In this document: one piece after another, positions 7,851 through 14,196 of the stretch | How the letters are laid out: the number at the start of each line of letters is the position of its first letter | Numbering within the stretch: the stretch's first letter is position 1 | Assembly: GCA_002737595.1 (NCBI GenBank) | Contig: NSHZ01000036.1 | Location: 1 to 14,196 of the forward strand | Direction: 5' to 3' | From: Actinomycetota bacterium | GTDB taxonomy: Bacteria; Actinomycetota; Actinomycetes; Nanopelagicales; Nanopelagicaceae | DNA length: 14,196 bases | Program-made: the position numbers and the translations under genes | Notes under the pieces: model-generated | Database searches by the model: none | The model's input: the letters and a program-made list of their open reading frames with translations, nothing else | Told to the model about the DNA's origin: nothing

Positions 7851-8654
7851 CTAGAAAATCTGTAGATCGGTGATGAAGCCCGTGGATACGGAGCGAATAT
7901 AGAAATCAGTAAGCGCAACACCGACCAATGAGATCCACGCGAACTTTGGATGATGATGGTTGAGCTCTGAAATCTTTGTCCAAAGCTTGTAACGCACTGG
8001 ATGCTTGGAGAAGTGCTTGAGGCGACCGCCAACGGCGTGACGGCAGGAGTGACAAGAGAGTGAATAGAGCCAAAGGAAAGTGGCGTTAGAAAGGAGCACC
8101 AATGTGCCGACCTGCATGTGGCCCCATTCGCCTTCCGCATTCTTGAAAGCCAGGAACGCATCATAGGTAAGAATGACGTTAAAAATGAGACCGGCGTAGA
8201 AGAACCAACGGTGTGCATTCTGCAGGATTAATGGTTGGCGGGTTTCGCCAGTGTAAGTCTTATGTGGTTCAGCAACGGCGCATGCTGGCGGTGATTGCCA
8301 GAAAGCGCGGTAGTAGGACTTGCGGTAGTAGTAGCAAGTCATCCGGAAACCAAGTGGAAAGAGCAAGATGATGAGCGAAGGAGAGAAGGTCCACCAAGAA
8401 CCGAAAGGTTGACCAAGATCTGATGAGCCTTCTACACACGAAGTGGCTAGGCAGGGCGAGTAGAAAGGTGAGACGTATGGCTCTACGAAGTAGTGCGCAT
8501 TCTCAAAGGCGCGCCACGTCGAGTAAATAATGAAAGAGACCAGCACTGCGACAGTGATGAGTGGCTGTATCCACCACTTGTCGGTGCGCAGGTGGCGCGC
8601 AGCAATCTTGGCGCGACCTGGGGTAGTGATCGTCCCGCTCATAAAGAATCCCAT
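7851..8654 (-). CDS. sdhC: Succinate dehydrogenase membrane subunit, actinobacterial Sdh1 SdhC type
   Basis: Membrane anchor and quinone-reacting subunit of complex II. The 267 residues contain about five hydrophobic segments (around 30-48, 90-107, 150-170, 181-200 and 238-252). This single long anchor resembles the mycobacterial Rv0249c type and is unlike the short SdhC/SdhD pair. The sequence CHSCRH at 201-206 offers two Cys and two or more His; from memory, the M. smegmatis Sdh1 structure has a membrane-embedded Rieske-type [2Fe-2S] cluster, and this motif is the natural candidate. H148 in a pre-helix NAHRW is another conserved-looking residue. The start could be the ATG at 8654 (weak GAGAG upstream) or the one at 8642 (GGGATTC upstream). 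It is the first gene of the long minus-strand run; its promoter should lie in 8655-8788. Confidence 0.88.
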   Translation of the reverse strand: MGFFMSGTITTPGRAKIAARHLRTDKWWIQPLITVAVLVSFIIYSTWRAFENAHYFVEPYVSPFYSPCLATSCVEGSSDLGQPFGSWWTFSPSLIILLFPLGFRMTCYYYRKSYYRAFWQSPPACAVAEPHKTYTGETRQPLILQNAHRWFFYAGLIFNVILTYDAFLAFKNAEGEWGHMQVGTLVLLSNATFLWLYSLSCHSCRHAVGGRLKHFSKHPVRYKLWTKISELNHHHPKFAWISLVGVALTDFYIRSVSTGFITDLQIF

Positions 8655-8788
8655 CGCTCTCGCCTCTGCCTGAAAGTAGAGGTGTATTAATTGTGGACGA
8701 GGGGCTTGCCTACCGCTACCGGTGCGAGAGTGGGGTTAGCCACATGCCGCTGGGGAAGGTGTTCCAAGACGAGTAGCGCCGGTCTGAG
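8655..8788 (-). promoter_or_regulatory. Upstream region of the sdh operon
   Basis: The 134 bases between tRNA-Ser and sdhC, both on the minus strand, must hold any sdh promoter separate from the tRNA. The AT-rich patch ACAATTAATAC (around 8687) is the only plausible -10 region; I see no clear -35 partner. A weak 5-bp stem (CCTCT/AGAGG) lies just before the sdhC start. No strong intrinsic terminator follows the tRNA, so read-through from the tRNA gene is also possible. Confidence 0.3.
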
Positions 8789-8873
8789 CGGAGGACGTGG
8801 GATTCGAACCCACGATAGGTTTCCCTATATCGGTTTTCAAGACCGACGCCATCGGCCACTAGGCGAGTCCTCC
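8789..8873 (-). tRNA. tRNA-Ser (anticodon UGA)
   Basis: An 85-nt class II tRNA. The acceptor stem GGAGGAC pairs perfectly with GTCCTCC, followed by discriminator G (typical of tRNA-Ser). The anticodon stem TCGGT/ACCGA encloses the loop CTTGAAA with anticodon TGA. There is a long variable arm (ATAGGGAAACCTAT region), and the T arm is CGTGG GTTCGAA TCCCACG. No CCA tail is encoded. It sits divergently from the quinone oxidoreductase gene, 62 nt away, and upstream of sdhC on the same strand. Confidence 0.97.
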
Positions 8874-8923
8874 GCGGGAGAACTTACCCGATATCTATGG
8901 ATCAACCCTATTTGCAGGGCGCG

Positions 8924-8929
8924 TAGGCT
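8924..8929 (+). promoter_or_regulatory. Candidate -10 element for leaderless start of the quinone oxidoreductase gene
   Basis: TAGGCT (a TAnnnT hexamer) occupies positions -12 to -7 relative to the A of the ATG at 8936, the place expected when the transcript begins at the start codon. The ATG has no Shine-Dalgarno (the preceding bases are CTCCTT). No convincing -35 was found, so this is tentative. Confidence 0.35.
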
Positions 8930-8935
8930 CTCCTT

Positions 8936-9907
8936 ATGCGTGCCATAGCTCTCTCAGGTTTCGGTGGGGTGGAATGTCTCACCAAAAAAGACCTTGCGAT
9001 CCCTTCGATTGCCCCTCATGAAGTACTCGTTGAGGTAGCGGCGAGTGCGGTGAACCGAGCTGACCTCCTCCAACGTCAAGGTTTCTACCCACCACCCAAG
9101 GGTGCCAGTGAGATTCTCGGACTTGAATGCTCGGGGCGGATAGCTCAAGTGGGCAGCGAGGTCACTGGTTGGAAGATCAACGATCTCGTCTGTGCAGTCG
9201 TGACTGGCGGTGGATATGCCGAATTCGTGGCGGTGCCCGCAGGCCAACTCATGCCGATACCTGATGGCATTGATCTGGTGGCGGCCGCGGCGCTTCCAGA
9301 GGTGACCTGCACCGTCTGGTCGAATCTCTACATGTTGGCTGGTTTGCGCGAAGGCGAGAAGATTCTGATTCACGGTGGCGCCAGTGGAATTGGCACGATG
9401 GCGATTCAATTGGCTAAATGGACCGGTGCCGAAATTTTTACTACCGCGAGTGCTAGTAAGCATGACGTCTGTAGATTTTTAGGTGCAGATCATTGCATCG
9501 ATTACAAGAGTGAGGATTTCTCAGAGATCGCCAAAGATATCAATGTGGTTCTCGATGTCATGGGCGCTTCATATCTTGAGAAGAATATGAAAGTACTTGC
9601 TCCTAATGGACGCATTGTTGTCATTGGTTTGCAAGGTGGTCGAAAAACTGAAATTGATTTAGGGGTGCTTTTAAGTAAGCGAATCTCACTTATCGCCACC
9701 ACTCTTCGTGGCCGTACAGATGCTGAGCGTGCGGTAATCACCGCGAGTACGGTCGCGCACGTGTGGCCTCTGATTGCTGATGGCACCATCAAGCCGGTGG
9801 TGGATTCTTACTTACCACTTGCCGAAGTTGCCGCCGCGCACGAAAAGGTGGGCGTTAACGCCCACATTGGTAAAGTTGTATTAGTAGTTAACGCAAATCT
9901 GGCATAA
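8936..9907 (+). CDS. NAD(P)H:quinone oxidoreductase, zinc-independent MDR family (PIG3/TP53I3-like)
   Basis: A 323-residue medium-chain dehydrogenase/reductase. The N-terminal catalytic domain has VNRADLLQRQGFYPPP at 39-54 and GLECSGRI at 62-69, which are hallmarks of the PIG3-type quinone reductases. It lacks the structural-zinc cysteine cluster and catalytic-zinc ligands of alcohol dehydrogenases. The NADPH-binding Rossmann motif is GGASGIG at 147-153. It likely reduces quinones or reactive carbonyls with NADPH in the cytosol. The gene lies 16 nt before bpa; in Mycobacterium tuberculosis the Bpa gene Rv3780 is, from memory, also close to an MDR oxidoreductase (Rv3777), so the linkage may be conserved. 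The ATG lacks a Shine-Dalgarno. Exact substrate unknown. Confidence 0.88.
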   Translation: MRAIALSGFGGVECLTKKDLAIPSIAPHEVLVEVAASAVNRADLLQRQGFYPPPKGASEILGLECSGRIAQVGSEVTGWKINDLVCAVVTGGGYAEFVAVPAGQLMPIPDGIDLVAAAALPEVTCTVWSNLYMLAGLREGEKILIHGGASGIGTMAIQLAKWTGAEIFTTASASKHDVCRFLGADHCIDYKSEDFSEIAKDINVVLDVMGASYLEKNMKVLAPNGRIVVIGLQGGRKTEIDLGVLLSKRISLIATTLRGRTDAERAVITASTVAHVWPLIADGTIKPVVDSYLPLAEVAAAHEKVGVNAHIGKVVLVVNANLA

Positions 9908-9917
9908 GTGCCATAAT
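9888..9917 (+). promoter_or_regulatory. Candidate promoter for leaderless transcription of bpa
   Basis: CATAAT (9912-9917, 5 of 6 to TATAAT) covers -12 to -7 relative to the A of the bpa ATG at 9924. TTAACG (9888-9893) lies 18 nt upstream as a 4-of-6 match to TTGACA. No Shine-Dalgarno precedes the ATG. Together this suggests a transcript starting at the AUG, as is common in actinobacteria, allowing bpa expression independent of the upstream gene. Confidence 0.5.
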
Positions 9918-9923
9918 GAATTC

Positions 9924-10385
9924 ATGAGCGAAGAAGAGACGGTTCTTATCCCTGAGGCTTCAACAGAAACCTCTGAGGAAATGCCAACAGATCTCATCGA
10001 GCAGCCTGCCAAGGTCTTGCGTATCGGCTCCATGGTGAAGCAATTGCTCGATGAGGTAAAGAGTGCACCACTTGATGAAGCATCACGGCGTCGCCTTCGC
10101 GATATTCACCGTCAATCTATTAAGGAACTTGAAAGTGGTTTGGCTCCGGAACTTGTGGAGGAGTTAGAACGCCTCTCCCTGCCATTTATGGATAATGAAA
10201 TTCCTAGTGAGGCTGAGTTGCGCATCTCTCAAGCGCAACTTGTGGGTTGGCTTGAAGGACTTTTCCACGGAATTCAAACGGCGCTCTTTGCCCAACAGAT
10301 GGCGGCCCGGGCGCAATTTGAAGAGATGAAGCGCCGATCAATTACTGCAAGTGAAAGCGATAAATCTTCCGGCCCATATTTGTAA
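9924..10385 (+). CDS. bpa: Bacterial proteasome activator Bpa/PafE (DUF2587)
   Basis: Homologue of mycobacterial Rv3780, an ATP-independent ring-forming activator that opens the 20S proteasome gate and feeds it unfolded or damaged proteins. The 153 residues show the helical core (VLRIGSMVKQLLDEVKSAPL at 31-50, LRDIHRQSIKELESGLAPEL at 58-77). The highly conserved segment AQLVGWLEGLFHGIQTALFA runs 104-123. The last residues are GPYL, corresponding to the GQYL tail that docks in proteasome alpha-subunit pockets. The N-terminal 25 residues are acidic and probably disordered. The gene implies a 20S proteasome elsewhere in the genome. It converges on the LLM oxidoreductase with only 11 nt between stops. 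Confidence 0.93.
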   Translation: MSEEETVLIPEASTETSEEMPTDLIEQPAKVLRIGSMVKQLLDEVKSAPLDEASRRRLRDIHRQSIKELESGLAPELVEELERLSLPFMDNEIPSEAELRISQAQLVGWLEGLFHGIQTALFAQQMAARAQFEEMKRRSITASESDKSSGPYL

Positions 10386-10396
10386 AATTAATGGAT

Positions 10397-11287
10397 CTAC
10401 CGGATAAGTTTCGCAATCTCTCGATATACATCGAGATCTCCAGCAAAAGGTTGGCTGGTGCGCGGGCGGTGTATAACAATGTCAGTGAATCCAATCTCCT
10501 GATACATATTTGCTAATCTTTCAAATTCACTGGCCGATTTCATCCACGCTTCATTCCGTGAACTTGCAAGGAATACCCGATCGATAGAATCGAAATCTCT
10601 ACCGATACGCACGCATTCATCGCGAAGTATTAAGATTTGTTTCTGCACGCTCACGAAGTGCTCCTGTTCGGTTGCTTCTAACGGATTATTTGAATCTCCG
10701 TTTGAAACCCAACCGCTTCCGAACTTGGCTGCCAGAGAAATACCGCGCTTGCCGGTACCAGCAATTACAAAAGGAATTCGAGGTTGTTGAGTGCACCCAG
10801 GAATACTGCGGGCTTCATGAGCTGAATAAAACTCCCCCTGGAATTCAGAAGTAACTGGATTTACTAATACTTGGTCAAGTAGCGTGACAAATTCTTCGAA
10901 ACGAGAAGCTCTCTCTTGTGCACTCCACGGTGCTTGCCCTAATGCGGTGGAATCGAAGCCGGCGCCTCCGGCACCAAAGCCCAGGGTAAGTCTCCCTTCG
11001 CTGATTTCATCGAGGGTCATGAGCTCCTTGGCGAAGGAGACTGGGTGACGAAAATTTGCGCTGGCAACCAGGGTGCCCACTCGAAGGGAGGTGGTCTCAA
11101 GCGCCGCTGCAGTCAATACGGGGAGCGCGCTAAACCAAGCTTTTTCACGTAGATCGCGCCACGTCAGATGGTCGTAGGTCCATGCGTGATCAAAGCCTAA
11201 ATCTTCCGCCTCGCGCCAATGATCTCTGCTCACCTTCCATGGCTCGTCGGGAAGGATGACCGTCCCCAGACGAATCGCAGGGGGCAT
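10397..11287 (-). CDS. Luciferase-like (LLM class) flavin- or F420-dependent oxidoreductase
   Basis: A 296-residue TIM-barrel oxidoreductase of the bacterial luciferase superfamily. Visible signatures: AEDLGFDHAWTYDHLTW at 27-43, LRVGTLVASANFRHPVSFAK at 68-87 and LDEISEGRLTLGFGAGG at 92-108. The last is the characteristic nucleotide/phosphate-contact region. The cofactor may be FMN or coenzyme F420; actinobacterial members of this shape are often F420-dependent, but I cannot decide. The ATG overlaps the stop of the HAD phosphatase by one base (TAATG), so it is translationally coupled to the serS operon. It is the last gene of that operon. Confidence 0.87.
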   Translation of the reverse strand: MPPAIRLGTVILPDEPWKVSRDHWREAEDLGFDHAWTYDHLTWRDLREKAWFSALPVLTAAALETTSLRVGTLVASANFRHPVSFAKELMTLDEISEGRLTLGFGAGGAGFDSTALGQAPWSAQERASRFEEFVTLLDQVLVNPVTSEFQGEFYSAHEARSIPGCTQQPRIPFVIAGTGKRGISLAAKFGSGWVSNGDSNNPLEATEQEHFVSVQKQILILRDECVRIGRDFDSIDRVFLASSRNEAWMKSASEFERLANMYQEIGFTDIVIHRPRTSQPFAGDLDVYREIAKLIR

Positions 11288-12090
11288 TACTTGGCAAACA
11301 CTTTCTCAATGATTTGTGCGACACCATCTTCATTGCACGCGGGCGCAATGTTCTTCGCTGCGCTATGTGCGCCGCGGTGACCACTGGCTACTGCGTAGGA
11401 GTGAGTAGCCCACTCGAGCATCGGGATATCGTTGGGATTATCTCCAAAGACCAGAATCTCTTCGCGGTCAATGCCCCACTGCTCAGCGACATAAGCGAGA
11501 GCTGATCCTTTGTGAACGCCGTGTGCCGAAATCTCGAGTAAAGAATCCTCTGGATTTGAATGAGTGACGGTAGCCAATCCAGCAAGTGCTGGTGTTGCAA
11601 TAGCGAGCATCTCGTCGGAGTCAAGATTGCTTTCAGTACAACGGGCAATGAGTTTGAGAAATGGCCGATCAATTTGTTCTTCAATCTTTTCGGTTCCAAT
11701 GTTGTCCATACCCACATCCCAACGCGGAATGTAAAGGCGTTCACGAACATAGTGATCATTGCGTTCCATCGCAAAAGTGACACCAGGCAAATTCTTTCGC
11801 AGACGAGAGACAATTTCGAAGGCATCTGGAATCGAAATTTCCCACTCTTTAAGAATTTTTCCTTCGTGTAAGTCAAAGAGGAGCGCGCCATTACAGCAAA
11901 TCACCCAAGGAAACATTTTTGTACCGAATGCATCGACTACATCCCCTAACCAGCGGGGTGGCCTCCCTGTTGCAAAAAGTACTCGGGCCCCTTTTTTGTG
12001 TGCATCCATAAATGCTTCAATTGTGCGCGTTGAAATACCGGCATCAAATCGAATGATGGTGCCATCAAGATCACTAGCTACAAGTTTCAC
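11287..12090 (-). CDS. Cof-type HAD hydrolase (sugar-phosphate or nucleotide phosphatase)
   Basis: A 267-residue HAD phosphatase with a C2-type cap. Motif I DLDGT has D7 (nucleophile) and D9 (acid/base). Motif II is T41 in ATGR, motif III K194 (GVHKG), and motif [12 protein letters not shown] has D217 and D221. The C2 cap lies roughly at 80-185. I chose the GTG at 12090 because it puts the motif I strand ([10 protein letters not shown]) at the normal distance from the N-terminus and gives a 4 nt overlap (GTGA) with the serS stop. A frame-open ATG at 12216 would add 42 residues lying within serS. A HAD gene after serS is a recurrent actinobacterial arrangement. The substrate cannot be inferred. 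Confidence 0.9.
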   Translation of the reverse strand: MKLVASDLDGTIIRFDAGISTRTIEAFMDAHKKGARVLFATGRPPRWLGDVVDAFGTKMFPWVICCNGALLFDLHEGKILKEWEISIPDAFEIVSRLRKNLPGVTFAMERNDHYVRERLYIPRWDVGMDNIGTEKIEEQIDRPFLKLIARCTESNLDSDEMLAIATPALAGLATVTHSNPEDSLLEISAHGVHKGSALAYVAEQWGIDREEILVFGDNPNDIPMLEWATHSYAVASGHRGAHSAAKNIAPACNEDGVAQIIEKVFAK

Positions 12091-13355
12091 GCACTCACCG
12101 GAGAGAGCACTTCGCGCCCACCTAAGAACGGGACAAGTGCCTTGGGTACGCGCACGGAACCATCCTCTTGTTGATGGTTTTCTAAGATGGCCACAATGAT
12201 GCGTGGCAGCGCGCATAGCGTGCCGTTAAGAGTGGCGATCGGGCGCGTGCCGTTCTCATCTTTCATCCGGATGTTAAGACGGCGGGCTTGGAATTCTGTG
12301 CAATTAGAAGTACTAGTAACTTCGCGGTAATCGTTCTGTGTAGGAATCCACGCTTCACAATCGAATTTACGAGCAGCACTTGATCCGAGATCTCCGGAAG
12401 CAACGTCGATAACACGATAAGGGACCTCGATCGCATTGAGGAAGTCCTTCTCCCACTGTAAGAGTCGACGATGTTCGGCTTCGGCTTCTTCTGGTGGGCA
12501 GAAGGAGAACATCTCTACCTTGTCGAATTGATGAACTCGAATTATTCCACGGGTATCTTTTCCGTAAGACCCAGCTTCACGTCGGAAACAAGATGAGTAT
12601 CCGGCATAACGTAGAGGCAATTTATTTGCTGGAAGAATTTCGTCCATGTGATAAGCCGCAAGTGGAACTTCACTGGTTCCCACAAGGTAGAAATCATCTT
12701 TCTCAAGATGGAAAACATTCTCTGCTGCCTGTCCGAGAAACCCCGTTCCTTCCATAGCGCTGGGTTTGACTAAGACAGGAGGAATCATCGGAATAAATCC
12801 GGCAGCCACTGCTTGTGAAATCGCCATATTTACGAGTGCAAATTCGAGTAGAGCCCCGACACCTGTTAAGTAATAGAAACGCGCACCTGAAACTTTCGCG
12901 CCGCGCTCAGTGTCAATCGCACCAAGAATCTTGCCTAGCTCAACATGGTCTTTTGGTTCAAATGAGAATTCACGCGGCGTACCTATGTGCTCAATGACCT
13001 TGAAATCTGCTTCGCCACCTACTGGTACATCTTCTTCAACAACGTTAGAAAGATTAAGCAAAATTTCGCGAACCCGTTCTTCGGCAGCACTCTTTGCATT
13101 ATCGGCACTCTTCACCTTCTCAGCGAGCGTCTTTGAACTCTCTAAGAGTGCAAGGCGATCCTCTTTCGCAGCTGCGCCCACCGCCTTTGACAAGGTGTTT
13201 TGCTCGGCGCGCAGCGCCTCAAATTCGCTGATGGCACTTCGTCTGGCCTCATCTGCCGCAATCACACTCTCAACGAGAGCGGGGTCTTCACCGCGAGCGT
13301 TCTGCGATGAGCGCACACGGTCAGGGTTTTCGCGGAGGAATTTAAGATCGATCAC
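12087..13355 (-). CDS. serS: Seryl-tRNA synthetase
   Basis: Class II aminoacyl-tRNA synthetase that charges tRNA-Ser. The N-terminal 110 residues form the tRNA-binding antiparallel coiled coil (heptad-rich, about 30-105). Motif 2 is at about 256-282 ([14 protein letters not shown] followed by HQFDKVEMF), and motif 3 at about 376-394 ([18 protein letters not shown], with R385). TSEV at 227-230 and the [13 protein letters not shown] end at 392-404 are typical. Length 422 is normal. The start is GTG (giving IDLKFLREN, the standard N-terminus), with AAGGTAGG upstream, 16 nt after the stop of the preceding gene. It is probably in one operon with pheA upstream and the HAD phosphatase downstream. 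Confidence 0.97.
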   Translation of the reverse strand: MIDLKFLRENPDRVRSSQNARGEDPALVESVIAADEARRSAISEFEALRAEQNTLSKAVGAAAKEDRLALLESSKTLAEKVKSADNAKSAAEERVREILLNLSNVVEEDVPVGGEADFKVIEHIGTPREFSFEPKDHVELGKILGAIDTERGAKVSGARFYYLTGVGALLEFALVNMAISQAVAAGFIPMIPPVLVKPSAMEGTGFLGQAAENVFHLEKDDFYLVGTSEVPLAAYHMDEILPANKLPLRYAGYSSCFRREAGSYGKDTRGIIRVHQFDKVEMFSFCPPEEAEAEHRRLLQWEKDFLNAIEVPYRVIDVASGDLGSSAARKFDCEAWIPTQNDYREVTSTSNCTEFQARRLNIRMKDENGTRPIATLNGTLCALPRIIVAILENHQQEDGSVRVPKALVPFLGGREVLSPVSA

Positions 13356-13371
13356 TTGCTCAGCCTACCTT

Positions 13372-13986
13372 TTACAGCCGGCGAGCAGAAAAACTCACCT
13401 TGCTTGGGCCTTGCAGATCGACCACCACAGTTGAGCCGCGCTCCCAATTTGTGGGATAGAGCAAGGGAGCAGAAACCGCCCATTCCAAGCCTAAGTCTGG
13501 CGTTGCTATGGCCGTCATCTCCTTGATAACCCATCGTTCATTGCCAAGTCGAAGCGTGGCTTCCCCTTGGAAGGGAATCTCCGGACCCACGATCACGGCA
13601 ACTGCCCCACTACCCGAAGCCAATTGGTCTTCACGGCGGCCCCGCTCAAAGAGTCGATCCGAAATCATTAGCCCAAGATGCGTGCGTGCTGTAGAGCGAA
13701 TCACTACAGGCGAGACTCGTCCCTCAATCAAGATGGAGGGGGCGCTCCCCACGATCTGCTTATTGGTGAGGTAACTTAAATCTCCTTCTTCCGAAAGTAC
13801 TGACGCCTTGATCGTTTCGCCGGCAGCCATACGTATATCAATGATCGCCCGCGCAATGCTCTCTGCTTCTTCCGGGGAGAGTAGGCGAGTATTTGAAATG
13901 GGTTGCAACTTTCGGCCTTCAGCGCGCGCTGCCAAGATTGACCGCGCAAACGTGCGATCTTCTCCGGGGGCTAAACCAGCGATCAC
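13372..13986 (-). CDS. Divergent MhpD-like (2-keto-4-pentenoate hydratase/FAH-fold) homologue, probable pseudoenzyme
   Basis: A 204-residue protein with no obvious membrane segment. By eye it aligns with the MhpD hydratase/decarboxylase family in three places. Residues 14-62 (ARSILAARAEGRKLQPIS, then LSPEEAESIARAIIDIRMAA) match the family N-terminus. Residues 131-153 (VIVGPEIPFQGEATLRLGNE) match the mid strand region. Residues 176-200 (GSTVVVDLQGPSKVSFSA) match the end, usually PGDTVxAxxxGLGSVxxxF. It is about 55-60 residues shorter than MhpD. The stretch that normally carries two metal-binding Glu (EAEIAFVL type) reads ARTHLGLMISDRL (100-112), with Arg and His in their place, and the following segment with the third Glu seems absent. 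Catalysis therefore looks lost. Its GTG overlaps the pheA stop by 4 nt, and serS follows after 16 nt. The family assignment is from pattern reading only. Confidence 0.55.
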   Translation of the reverse strand: MIAGLAPGEDRTFARSILAARAEGRKLQPISNTRLLSPEEAESIARAIIDIRMAAGETIKASVLSEEGDLSYLTNKQIVGSAPSILIEGRVSPVVIRSTARTHLGLMISDRLFERGRREDQLASGSGAVAVIVGPEIPFQGEATLRLGNERWVIKEMTAIATPDLGLEWAVSAPLLYPTNWERGSTVVVDLQGPSKVSFSARRL

Positions 13987-14196
13987 GTGAGAGTGCCGTT
14001 ACGAACCGAGCTCAACCACGCTGAAGCCTCGGAGAAATCGTTGTCACTTCGGCCACGCAACACTTCGGTGGCAAATTTATCTGCGCGCGGATATGAACCG
14101 AGGAATCGAACATCTTCGCAGATCCGTTTGAGCCCCATCAGTGCATCGCCAATACGAGCATCGAGAATATGTCCTTCGATATCGATAAGAAAATGG
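13983..14196 (-). CDS. pheA: Prephenate dehydratase, C-terminal ACT domain (5' end outside window)
   Basis: The last 70 codons of a gene entering from the right edge on the minus strand. The reading frame gives HFLIDIEGHILDARIGDALM and then LKRICEDVRFLGSYPRAD. These are the second half of the regulatory ACT domain of monofunctional prephenate dehydratases (LGSYPxA is the hallmark end). The enzyme makes phenylpyruvate for phenylalanine synthesis, with feedback by Phe through this domain. It is followed by about 30 extra residues (RGRSDNDFSEASAWLSSV) before TGA at 13983-13985. That stop overlaps the GTG of the next gene, so the two are translationally coupled. Confidence 0.93.
   Translation of the reverse strand, partial: HFLIDIEGHILDARIGDALMGLKRICEDVRFLGSYPRADKFATEVLRGRSDNDFSEASAWLSSVRNGTLT

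Noticed and set aside
8691..8948. Open frame on the plus strand with GGRGIRTHDRFPYIG-like text
   Set aside because: It is the antisense translation of tRNA-Ser, a well-known spurious protein pattern in databases.
8954..9463. 169-codon minus-strand frame opposite the quinone oxidoreductase
   Set aside because: Antisense shadow without motifs or a credible ribosome-binding site.
10386..10396. Bidirectional terminator between bpa and the LLM gene
   Set aside because: Only 11 nt separate the stops and no hairpin with a T-run was found there.
12091..12216. Extended N-terminus of the HAD phosphatase
   Set aside because: The extra 42 residues lie inside serS and push the DLDGT motif far from the N-terminus; the GTG at 12090 gives the normal length and a GTGA overlap.
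12910..13434. 174-codon plus-strand frame opposite serS
   Set aside because: Low-complexity Ser/Ala/Arg text arising from the serS coiled-coil codons read in antisense.
1..14196. CRISPR arrays, insertion sequences, phage or toxin-antitoxin genes
   Set aside because: No repeat-spacer pattern, transposase motif, phage protein or toxin-like small pair was seen on either strand.

Overview
The window looks like a stretch of a compact actinobacterial chromosome with moderate GC (about half, estimated by eye). The taxonomic call rests on four things: a homologue of the bacterial proteasome activator Bpa/PafE ending in a GPYL tail; a mycobacterial Sdh1-type succinate dehydrogenase with one long membrane subunit; a pheA-serS-HAD hydrolase neighbourhood; and two genes that may be leaderless. 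A streamlined freshwater lineage (Nanopelagicales-like) would fit the tight packing, but that is inference.

Layout. 1-1143 (+): 3' part of an M24 aminopeptidase P gene that enters from the left edge. 1144-1347: gap between convergent genes, with a possible decayed coding remnant. 1348-8654 (-): a run of ten closely spaced genes. In transcription order they are sdhC, sdhA, sdhB, a DUF5522-like mini-protein, two crcB fluoride-channel genes, a 52-residue Cys-rich mini-protein, and three subunits of an HcnABC/opine-oxidase/D-hydroxyproline-dehydrogenase-type flavoenzyme (DAO-type FAD subunit, small [2Fe-2S] subunit, FAD plus BFD [2Fe-2S] subunit). Two of these genes are below 60 codons and were read directly from the minus strand. 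8789-8873 (-): tRNA-Ser(UGA). 8936-10385 (+): a PIG3-like quinone oxidoreductase followed by bpa. 10397-14196 (-): pheA (3' end), a divergent MhpD-like hydratase homologue that seems to have lost its active site, serS, a Cof-type HAD phosphatase and a luciferase-like (LLM) oxidoreductase, joined mostly by 1-4 nt overlaps.

How the genes fit together. Sdh feeds electrons from succinate to the quinone pool. The amino-acid/imino-acid dehydrogenase encoded at the far end of the same run is also expected to pass electrons through FAD and Fe-S centres to an acceptor, so the run may be a single oxidative-metabolism transcription unit. The crcB pair (fluoride export) and two Cys-rich mini-proteins sit inside it. 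No CRISPR array, insertion sequence, phage gene or defence system was seen. The items most worth a second look are the two hidden mini-genes, the degenerate hydratase between pheA and serS, the CHSCRH motif in SdhC, and bpa with its possible leaderless promoter.
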